This document shows positions 1-6,083 of a DNA stretch of 14,245 nt, one piece after another (the first letter of the stretch is position 1; the number at the start of each line of letters is the position of its first letter). The stretch spans positions 1 through 14,245 of the forward strand of contig CADEFG010000049.1 of assembly GCA_902826505.1 (NCBI GenBank), read 5' to 3'. Below the pieces are notes generated by a model that had not been told where the DNA came from, did no database searches, and was given only the letters and a program-made list of their open reading frames with translations. Source of the stretch: an uncultured Acidobacteriota bacterium. GTDB lineage: Bacteria; Acidobacteriota; Blastocatellia; Pyrinomonadales; Pyrinomonadaceae. A program made the translations under genes and the position numbers.

Positions 1-261
1 AGCGACGTGGAAGCCCTGGCGGCGACTTCGGTTGATGATCTGGTTGATATTCTTGACGTCAGTCTGGACGAAGCCGAAAGAATTCTCGGAGCGGCGCAAG
101 CCGTTGTGGTTGAAGCCGGCAGCGATCAATCTGCGGAAGAAACGGATGAAACTGCCGAGGTTTCAGAAGATGAAGTTTCTGAAGAAGAAACGGAAAATCC
201 GGTTGACGAAACTGCTGACGCGGCGGCAACGGAAGAAGAAGCTTCCGATGAAGAAAAGTAA
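1..261 (+). CDS. nusA: Transcription termination/antitermination factor NusA, C-terminal fragment
   Basis: This is the last 86 codons of a gene that begins before the window. The frame is open from base 1 and stops with TAA at 259-261. The visible part starts with a short helical segment (SVDDLVDILDVSLDEAERIL, about residues 10-29 of the fragment) that resembles the C-terminal helix-hairpin-helix-like region of NusA. A strongly acidic Glu/Asp/Thr/Ser-rich tail of about 45 residues follows. The identification rests mainly on the gene order nusA-infB-rbfA, which is widely conserved in bacteria, together with the acidic C-terminus. The KH and S1 domains would lie upstream and are not seen. NusA binds RNA polymerase and modulates pausing, termination and antitermination. 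The next gene, infB, starts 156 bp downstream on the same strand and is probably in the same operon. Confidence 0.72.
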   Translation, partial: SDVEALAATSVDDLVDILDVSLDEAERILGAAQAVVVEAGSDQSAEETDETAEVSEDEVSEEETENPVDETADAAATEEEASDEEK

Positions 262-369
262 GGCAGGTTTAAGTGGATGGATTGTCAGAACAAGGAGCAT
301 TGGCGATGAAGTAATTTTAACGGTTTGCTGACGTTTGCGGTTCTGATTTATCAATTGACAGTTGGTTTC

Positions 370-395
370 CGGCGGATCGATTTTTGAATCCGCCG
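370..395 (+). promoter_or_regulatory. Hairpin in the nusA-infB spacer
   Basis: An 8-bp perfect stem, CGGCGGAT at 370-377 pairing with ATCCGCCG at 388-395, encloses a 10-nt loop. It ends 22 nt before the infB ATG. It is followed by an A/T-rich stretch without a run of T, so it does not look like an intrinsic terminator. It could be a processing or translational control structure in the leader of infB. The rest of the 262-417 spacer shows nothing further: a TTGACA at 355-360 has no matching -10 at a usable distance. The role is inferred; only the inverted repeat is seen. Confidence 0.3.
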
Positions 396-417
396 AATGA
401 TAAATATAAAATAAATT

Positions 418-3249
418 ATGTCCGTAGTTGGCAATAAAGTTAGGGTTTACGACCTTGCAAGAGAATTAAAACAAGACACCAAGCGCATCATCGAAGATCT
501 GCGGCGCGAAGGAGCAGATATCGATGTGCCTTCAAATTCCGTTGGAAAAGAGCTTGCCGACAAAATCCGGAATAAATATTTCCCGAAAGTCGAAGCTGCG
601 CCGAAACGGCTGATCAAAGTTATCAAGCGCAAAACAACGGCGGAAGAACCGGTCGCCGAAGAAATTTCCGCGCCGGAAATAGTTGAACCGGTCGAAGTTC
701 CGGCGGTTGAAGAGGTCAGAGAGGTTGCCGCGCCGAAACTTGAAGAAACGCCGCGAACCGAAGCAAACAAAGTCAAAGTTCTGACCAAAAAAGCGTTTGA
801 ATCGCCGAAGGAAGTTCCGGCGGCTGAAGAAGCTCCGCCGATCGTCGAAGAAGTCGAACCTGAAATTGAGGAAATCGAAGAAATCGGTGAAATCACTGAA
901 AGCCCCGAAATTGGCGAGATCGAAGACGCGGCGCCGGTTGTCGAAGAACTCGCAACCGAAGAGCAAACCGTTCCGGAGCCATTTAAGGTCAAAGAACTGG
1001 TCAAAAAAGTCGTGCCTTCGACAGGCGTTCAGGTCAAAAAACTAACCTTAAATAAAGGCGCTCTCGAACAGGGCATCAAACCCGGCGACCGGCTGATTAC
1101 GACCACGCCGACCAAAACCGGCAAACTCAGCGACGAGCATTTAAAAGAACAGGAAAGAGAAAAAGAACGCGAACGCGGACGGCGCGGCGACCAGCGGCGC
1201 GGCGATCAGCGCGGCGGAACGGATCGCAAACCGCAATTTCGCGGCACGCCGGGCGAAAGCTCGACACCGCTGACGGTTTACACGCCGCCCGCCGATCAAC
1301 GCAAAAAATTCGGTCGTTCAGCCGGCAAAAAAGGCGACAAGAAGTTTGAGGATAAAGGCGGCAGATTTCAGGAAGTTGATTTTGCTCCGCAGCGTCCGAA
1401 ATCGATCGAGGAAAGAATCAAAGATCAGGTCGGTGTCGAAGCGACCGCCGAACTCAAACCGGTTCGTTTGACCGAAGGCTCGACGGTTCGGGAATTTTCC
1501 GAAGCGCTCGGCGTGACGCCGCGCGACATCGTCCAGCTGCTCGTCAAAAAAGGCGTTTTCGCGACGCTCAACCAGCCGATCGGCGAAAAAATGGCGAAAG
1601 AAGTCGGTGCGACGCTCGGTTTCAATGTCAGCTTTGTACCGTTTGAAGAAATGGTCATCGAGCAGGAATTCGAGGAACTGATCGCCGCCGACGCCGATGA
1701 CACGGAAGAATCGCGCGCGCCGGTCGTGACCGTGATGGGACACGTCGACCACGGTAAAACCTCGCTGCTTGACGCGATCCGGCACGAGAATGTTGCCGAG
1801 GGCGAAGCGGGCGGAATCACGCAGCACATCGGTGCCTACAGCGTTTTTGTCAATAATCCGGACAATCCGAAAGAAAAGCGGCGCGTCGTATTTCTCGACA
1901 CGCCGGGTCACGAAGCCTTCACGATGATGCGGGCGCGCGGTGCCAAAGCGACGGATATCGTCATTTTGGTGGTCGCGGCGGACGACGGCGTAATGCCGCA
2001 AACGATCGAAGCCGTCGAACATTCGAAGGCGGCGAATGTGCCGATCATCGTCGCGATCAATAAGATCGATAAACCGGACGCGAATCCCGATAAGGTCAAA
2101 CAGGGACTTTCCGGTCTCGGCGTCCAGCCGCTCGATTGGGGCGGCGATGTCGAAATGGTTCCGGTGTCGGCGAAAAAGAAAGAAAATCTCGACACTCTGC
2201 TCGAAACGGTTCTTTTGCAAGCCGACATTATGGAGCTGAGGGCAAGTCCGACGCGGCGGGCGTCGGGTGTCGTGCTTGAAGCCAAACTCGACAAAGGACG
2301 CGGTTCGGTCGCGACGGTTCTCGTGCAGCAAGGCACTTTGCGCGTCGGCGATCCGTTTATTGTCGGACAAATTCACGGGAAAGTTCGGGCAATGTTCAGC
2401 GATCGCGGCGATATTGTGACGGAAGCGCCGCCGGCAACGCCGGTCGAGGTTCTCGGTTTGCAGGGCATTCCGGGCGCAGGCGATACATTTCAGGTCGTCG
2501 CGGATATTGACCAAGCCGTTTCGATCGCCAACCAGCGTCAAATGAAAGCGCGGCAGGCGGCAATGCTCAAAACGACGAAACGCGGGATCGAATCGCTCGG
2601 TCAGGCGGAAGTCAAAGAGCTGCTTGTCGTTCTCAAGGCGGACGTGCAGGGTTCGGTCGAAGTTCTCCGTGCGACGCTCGAAAAACTTTCGACCGAGAAG
2701 GTCAAAGTCCGCGTGATCCGCGCCGGTGTCGGGGCGATCGCCGAGTCCGACGTTTTGCTCGCTTCGGCAACGCAAGCCGACAATACGCAAACGGCGGTGG
2801 TCATCATCGGTTTCAACGTTCGACCGGAAGCGCGGGCGGCGGAAGTTGCCAAACAGGAAGAAGTCGATATTCGTCTGCATTCGATCATTTACAAGGTTGA
2901 AGAAGAGATCAAAGCCGCGATGATCGGAATGCTCGATGCGATCGAAAAGGAAGTGATTCTCGGAAAAGCGCTCGTGCAGGAAGTCTTCAAGGTTTCCAAA
3001 GTCGGTTCGATCGCGGGTTGCCGCGTGACCGACGGCGTTGTCAAACGACAGGCGAAAGCGCGGATCATCCGCGACGGGGTGGTTGTTTGGACCGGCGATA
3101 TTGCCTCGCTCAAACGCTTTAAGGAAGATACGAACGAAGTCCGGCAAGGATTCGAATGCGGGATCAGTCTCGTCAATTTCAACGACATCAAGGTCGATGA
3201 TGAGATCGAAGCCTTTGTCATTGAAAGTATCGCGGCGACGGAGTTGTAA
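418..3249 (+). CDS. infB: Translation initiation factor IF-2
   Basis: This is a 943-residue IF-2, slightly longer than E. coli's 890. IF-2 is the GTPase that places fMet-tRNA on the 30S subunit and promotes 50S joining. An IF2_N domain (about 1-55, starting VRVYDLARELKQD) is followed by a long Glu/Pro/Val-rich acidic linker and a basic Arg/Gly stretch (about 242-270). A second IF2_N-type domain lies at about 352-404. The G domain carries all expected motifs: P-loop GHVDHGKT 441-448, switch-I-side GGITQHIGAY, DTPGH 494-498, NKID 548-551 and SAK 584-586. Domain II, domain C1 and the fMet-tRNA-binding C2 domain (GSIAGCRV through to the end) follow intact. The ATG at 418 is preceded by A/T-rich sequence with no clear Shine-Dalgarno. 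rbfA starts 60 bp downstream, after a palindromic heptamer repeat. The identification is unambiguous. Confidence 0.98.
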   Translation: MSVVGNKVRVYDLARELKQDTKRIIEDLRREGADIDVPSNSVGKELADKIRNKYFPKVEAAPKRLIKVIKRKTTAEEPVAEEISAPEIVEPVEVPAVEEVREVAAPKLEETPRTEANKVKVLTKKAFESPKEVPAAEEAPPIVEEVEPEIEEIEEIGEITESPEIGEIEDAAPVVEELATEEQTVPEPFKVKELVKKVVPSTGVQVKKLTLNKGALEQGIKPGDRLITTTPTKTGKLSDEHLKEQEREKERERGRRGDQRRGDQRGGTDRKPQFRGTPGESSTPLTVYTPPADQRKKFGRSAGKKGDKKFEDKGGRFQEVDFAPQRPKSIEERIKDQVGVEATAELKPVRLTEGSTVREFSEALGVTPRDIVQLLVKKGVFATLNQPIGEKMAKEVGATLGFNVSFVPFEEMVIEQEFEELIAADADDTEESRAPVVTVMGHVDHGKTSLLDAIRHENVAEGEAGGITQHIGAYSVFVNNPDNPKEKRRVVFLDTPGHEAFTMMRARGAKATDIVILVVAADDGVMPQTIEAVEHSKAANVPIIVAINKIDKPDANPDKVKQGLSGLGVQPLDWGGDVEMVPVSAKKKENLDTLLETVLLQADIMELRASPTRRASGVVLEAKLDKGRGSVATVLVQQGTLRVGDPFIVGQIHGKVRAMFSDRGDIVTEAPPATPVEVLGLQGIPGAGDTFQVVADIDQAVSIANQRQMKARQAAMLKTTKRGIESLGQAEVKELLVVLKADVQGSVEVLRATLEKLSTEKVKVRVIRAGVGAIAESDVLLASATQADNTQTAVVIIGFNVRPEARAAEVAKQEEVDIRLHSIIYKVEEEIKAAMIGMLDAIEKEVILGKALVQEVFKVSKVGSIAGCRVTDGVVKRQAKARIIRDGVVVWTGDIASLKRFKEDTNEVRQGFECGISLVNFNDIKVDDEIEAFVIESIAATEL

Positions 3250-3250
3250 T

Positions 3251-3303
3251 GTCCGAATTTCGGATTCCGAATCAAACGGAATCCGGAATCCGGAATCTGG
3301 AAT
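3251..3303 (+). repeat. Heptameric palindromic repeat between infB and rbfA
   Basis: Immediately after the infB stop, the spacer consists almost entirely of 7-bp related units. CGGATTCCG (3261-3269) pairs perfectly with CGGAATCCG (3277-3285) across a 7-nt loop, and further tandem GGAATCC/GGAATCT units run to about 3300. The preceding GTCCGAATTT is a degenerate continuation. The array fills the 60-bp gap up to the GTG of rbfA. There is no T-run, so it is not a typical terminator. A closely similar 19-mer occurs on the minus strand at 13479-13497. The heptanucleotide short tandem repeats described in cyanobacteria are a formal parallel, but no link to them is shown. Confidence 0.7.
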
Positions 3304-3309
3304 ATAGAA

Positions 3310-3681
3310 GTGAGAAGACCTGAAAGATTAGCGGAAGTTTTACGCGAAGAGATCATGGAAATTGTCGGTTACGAGCTTGACGACCCGCGTCTTTTGAGCT
3401 GCACGGTGACCGAAGTGACGGTCAGCGAAAATCAGCGCGATGCCAAAGTTTACGTATTGGTCGAAGGCAATGAAGTTGAGATCAAAGAAGCGATGAAGGC
3501 GCTCCAACACGCCGCGACGTTTGTCAAACAGCAAGTTGCCTTGAACCTGAATCTTCACCATGCCCCGCATCTCCACTTTGTGCGAGATACTGTCGAAGAA
3601 AATGCCGCCCGGATCGAAAGGCTTTTAGGGGAAATCAGTCAAGGGGAAAATCTTAAAAAGGAAGAAATGGATAATGGATAA
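3310..3681 (+). CDS. rbfA: 30S ribosome-binding factor RbfA
   Basis: This 123-residue protein is close to the usual RbfA length of about 120-135. RbfA is a small KH-fold protein that binds the immature 30S subunit near helix 1 of 16S rRNA and helps late maturation, especially in the cold. The family signature is clear: RRPERLAEVLREEI at the start, DDPRL at about 25-29, a VTEVTVS...AKVYV strand pair, the AATFVKQQVALNLNLHHAPHLHFV segment (abridged here as the C-terminal KH half), and the terminal ENAARIERLL helix. The start is GTG at 3310. No ATG exists in this frame upstream after the infB stop, and the only Shine-Dalgarno-like bases (AGAA) lie directly next to it. The last four residues (MDNG) and the stop codon are encoded by the left arm of a palindromic repeat, suggesting that the repeat replaced the original 3' end. 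The place between infB and nrnA supports the call. Confidence 0.96.
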   Translation: MRRPERLAEVLREEIMEIVGYELDDPRLLSCTVTEVTVSENQRDAKVYVLVEGNEVEIKEAMKALQHAATFVKQQVALNLNLHHAPHLHFVRDTVEENAARIERLLGEISQGENLKKEEMDNG

Positions 3682-3739
3682 CGGATAATGGATAATTCAA
3701 ATTAAAAAATTATCCATTATCCGTTATCCATTATCCATT
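3666..3739. repeat. Perfect 32-bp inverted repeat made of GGATAAT heptamers
   Basis: The left arm 3666-3697 and right arm 3708-3739 are perfect reverse complements over 32 bp, separated by a 10-nt loop (CAAATTAAAA). Each arm contains four tandem 7-bp units: GGATAAT, GGATAAC, GGATAAT, GGATAAT. The left arm overlaps the end of rbfA and provides its last codons and TAA stop (3679-3681). The right arm ends 9 nt before the GTG start of nrnA. In RNA this would be a very stable hairpin sitting between two cotranscribed genes, but there is no T-run after it, so a simple terminator role is not supported. It looks like a miniature palindromic element that spread into this spacer. Confidence 0.9.
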
Positions 3740-3748
3740 AACTAAGAA

Positions 3749-4753
3749 GTGTTAAGTCAAGTAGTAGAGTTAATTGAAAACAAACAGAATTTTGCGATTA
3801 CCACGCATGTTCGCCCGGATGGTGACGGAATCGGTTCGTCGCTCGGACTTTGCTGGCTTTTGCGCTCACTCGGCAAATCGGCGGAAGTGATTGTCAGCGA
3901 CGGTATTCCCGCTACCTATCATTCTCTCCCCGGCGCGAACGAAATCGTTCACGTTGGAGAGGTTAACGGCAAATACGACGCCGTTTTTGTGATCGAATGT
4001 TCCGATGTCGAACGTCCGAACATCAAAAATCTCGAAAACCAATTCACCGTCAATATCGATCATCATTCGACTTGCGAGCATTTCGGGACGATCAATTGGA
4101 TCGATCCGACGGCTTCGGCGGTCGGCGAGATGATCTACAATCTGTGCAAGGCGATCGGCGGCAGGATCAGCAAGGAAATCGCCGAGTGTTTGTATATGGC
4201 GCTTGTCACGGACACGGGAAGTTTTCATTTTCCGAACACGACCGAGCGCACCTTGAAAGTTGCGTCCGAACTCGTCAAAGCAGGCGTCAAACCCGCGCAT
4301 ATCTCCGAAGCCGTTTATAATTCTTATCCGTGGTCGCGGATCGAATTGATGAGCCAGGTTCTCGCGACCGTCCGCCGCGACCCGAGCGGACGCGTCGCGT
4401 GGATGCGTCAAACGCTCGAAATGCGCGTCTCGTCGGGAATGGTCGACGGCGACAACAGCGGTTTTGTCAATATTCCGCTTGCCGCCAAAGAAGTCGTCGC
4501 GTCCGTTTATATGCGTGAAGTCAGCCCGAATTTCTTTCGCGTTTCTTTGCGCTCGAAAGGCACGATCAACGTTGCCCGGATCGCCGAAAAATTCGACGGC
4601 GGCGGACATAAAAATGCCGCCGGCTGCCGCGTCGAAGGCGATTGGGACGAATGCGAACGCCGGATCGTCGCCGCCGTCATCGAAGCCGTCAATGAAGACA
4701 ATCATTCGACCAACGGACACGCCCTCTCTGATTTTGAATTCACGTTGGTTTAA
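3749..4753 (+). CDS. nrnA: DHH/DHHA1 phosphoesterase, NrnA-like (nanoRNase / pAp phosphatase)
   Basis: This 334-residue cytoplasmic phosphoesterase belongs to the family that degrades 2-5 nt RNA fragments and dephosphorylates 3'-phosphoadenosine 5'-phosphate (known for NrnA). The metal-site motifs are visible: H20 with PDGDGIGS (D24, D26), the DHH motif at 104-106, and TDTGSF (D155). The C-terminal DHHA1 domain carries GGGHKNAAG (284-292), the substrate-binding loop. The second motif reads E83-C-S-D86 instead of the more usual D-C-x-D, a conservative change at a probable metal ligand. The GTG at 3749 is effectively forced: an in-frame TAA lies at 3743-3745 and no other start codon comes before the first conserved strand. 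Only AGAA directly adjacent to the GTG could serve as a ribosome signal. A DHH gene after rbfA is common in bacteria. Here truB does not follow, and the cluster ends at a convergent gene. Confidence 0.93.
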   Translation: MLSQVVELIENKQNFAITTHVRPDGDGIGSSLGLCWLLRSLGKSAEVIVSDGIPATYHSLPGANEIVHVGEVNGKYDAVFVIECSDVERPNIKNLENQFTVNIDHHSTCEHFGTINWIDPTASAVGEMIYNLCKAIGGRISKEIAECLYMALVTDTGSFHFPNTTERTLKVASELVKAGVKPAHISEAVYNSYPWSRIELMSQVLATVRRDPSGRVAWMRQTLEMRVSSGMVDGDNSGFVNIPLAAKEVVASVYMREVSPNFFRVSLRSKGTINVARIAEKFDGGGHKNAAGCRVEGDWDECERRIVAAVIEAVNEDNHSTNGHALSDFEFTLV

Positions 4754-4770
4754 TTTTAAGGCGAGTTTGA

Positions 4771-4872
4771 GATTAAAAAAACTTAAAAAAATAATGGCTA
4801 ATCGAAAATTGTAATTTGATAAACGGCAGCTTGAAAAAGCCGGTTTATCAATTTCAATCTTCGATTAGCCAT
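4771..4872. terminator. Large hairpin with T-run between convergent genes
   Basis: ATGGCTAATCGAA (4794-4806) pairs perfectly with TTCGATTAGCCAT (4860-4872). Inside it, TTGATAAAC (4816-4824) pairs with GTTTATCAA (4843-4851), and GGC/GCC closes the tip with one bulged G. On the minus strand the hairpin is followed directly by T-rich sequence (complement of the A-runs at 4774-4791), as expected for an intrinsic terminator of the ATP-grasp gene. On the plus strand it is followed by the weaker CCTTCTTTT, so it may also end the nrnA transcript. The stem is longer and more AT-rich than typical terminators. Confidence 0.55.
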
Positions 4873-4909
4873 CCTTCTTTTGATCAAAAAGAAAAATTTT
4901 GCCTAAAAA

Positions 4910-5935
4910 CTATTCGGCGTTGCCGGCTTTTTTGGTTTTGGTGGCTTTGGTTTCCGTCTTTTTCGCCTTGACGGTTTTGGCTTTTGCTTCCGTCTTCGGC
5001 GCCGGGTTGAGCATTGCCGACCAGCGATAGGCGGGCGCTTCGAAACCTTCCGCGAGCTTTTTAAAGATAAAATCGGTCATCGCTTCGACGATCCATTTAT
5101 GATTCGCTTCACCGACCGACGCGAGTTCGGCATCGGGCGCCGGATTCATAAAGTCGATCGCGTAGGGAATTCCGTCCTTGATCGCAAATTCGACCGTGTT
5201 TAAATCGTAGCCAAGCGCTTCGCAGATCGTTTTGACATCTTTTTCGACGCGCGCGTGAAGTTCGGGCGACAGATAATCGTCAACATTGACGTATTGCATT
5301 CCCGACAAATAAGGCTTCGACGGATCGTAGGGCATGATCAGGACTTTTTCCTTGCCGACGCAGTAGCAGCGGACGAATTGATCGTATTCGATGCCTTCCT
5401 GCAGCGTCATACAAAGCGTGCCCGATTGGTTGTATTCGTGCCACAGTTCTTCGAGACTCCAGATTTTCGAAACGTTTTTCCAACCGCCGCCGTCAAACGG
5501 TTTCAGGAAAGCCGGAAAACCGACGTAGCCCACGATGCCTTCCCAATCGATCGGAAATTCGAGATTTCGAAGCGATTCGCTCGTGATGTCTTTGATGTAG
5601 CTTTCCTGCGGCAGCAAAACGGTTTTCGGGATCGCGACGCCGAGTTTTGAAGCGAGCGAAAAGTTAAAAAATTTATCGTCCGCCGACCACCAGAACGGGT
5701 TGTTGATGATATATGTGCCTTCGAGCGCGAACCGCTTCAAGGTCGCCCGATAATACGGAACTTCGTGCGAAATGCGGTCGATGATCACGTCGTAACGTTT
5801 TTCTTCGTCCATCCGGATGCCGCCGATCTTGATCATTTCGGCGACCACTTCGCCGCCGCCGCGTTCGTTGATACTGTTGATTATTGATTCGGGAAACGTC
5901 TGTTCGCGTCCCACTAAGATACCGACTCTTTTCAT
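4910..5935 (-). CDS. ATP-grasp domain protein of unknown substrate (RimK/glutathione-synthetase-like)
   Basis: This 341-residue protein has an ATP-grasp fold. Such enzymes activate a carboxylate as acyl-phosphate and join it to an amine or thiol. The N-terminal part (MKRVGILVGRE..FP) looks like a pre-ATP-grasp Rossmann-like domain. The core shows FLKPFDGGG (143-151, with the ATP-binding K145), LQEG (178-181, adenine-contact region), and VEFAIKDG...AIDFMNPAPD, with metal-binding E249, D261 and N264. The last 29 residues (313-341) are a low-complexity Lys/Thr/Ala tail, unusual for this family and possibly a disordered or nucleic-acid-contacting extension. An AGGA lies about 13 nt before the ATG. 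It is transcribed away from the divergent S74 unit and towards nrnA, with a terminator-like hairpin after its stop. The substrate cannot be told from sequence: a peptide or amino-acid ligase is likely, but this is inference. Confidence 0.8.
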   Translation of the reverse strand: MKRVGILVGREQTFPESIINSINERGGGEVVAEMIKIGGIRMDEEKRYDVIIDRISHEVPYYRATLKRFALEGTYIINNPFWWSADDKFFNFSLASKLGVAIPKTVLLPQESYIKDITSESLRNLEFPIDWEGIVGYVGFPAFLKPFDGGGWKNVSKIWSLEELWHEYNQSGTLCMTLQEGIEYDQFVRCYCVGKEKVLIMPYDPSKPYLSGMQYVNVDDYLSPELHARVEKDVKTICEALGYDLNTVEFAIKDGIPYAIDFMNPAPDAELASVGEANHKWIVEAMTDFIFKKLAEGFEAPAYRWSAMLNPAPKTEAKAKTVKAKKTETKATKTKKAGNAE

Positions 5936-6083
5936 AATTTTAAAAATTTCCTGTTAATAAAATAGTTTGTAAATAATTGCTCAAATTTTCAGAGAAGTCT
6001 GAAATCGTTAATTTTAATTGATAGAAAAGAGCGAGGCAAGCGCAAGTAATAAAAATCGCAAAACCGATTTAATATATTTAGTT

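Noticed and set aside
355..360. TTGACA as a -35 box for an infB promoter
   Set aside because: No acceptable -10 lies 16-19 bp downstream; the nearest TATAAA-like sequence is about 45 bp away.
1318..3147. A 609-codon open frame on the minus strand opposite infB
   Set aside because: It is antisense to the fully conserved IF-2 sequence, is rich in Arg/Asp/Phe as expected for the complement of Glu/Lys/Ala-rich coding DNA, and shows no domain.
3866..4720. A 284-codon open frame on the minus strand opposite nrnA
   Set aside because: It is a shadow of a conserved gene on the other strand, with composition typical of an antisense frame.
5987..6004. Small hairpin TTTCAG/CTGAAA after the regulator gene as a terminator
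   Set aside because: The stem is only 6 bp and AT-rich, and no T-run follows it on the minus strand.
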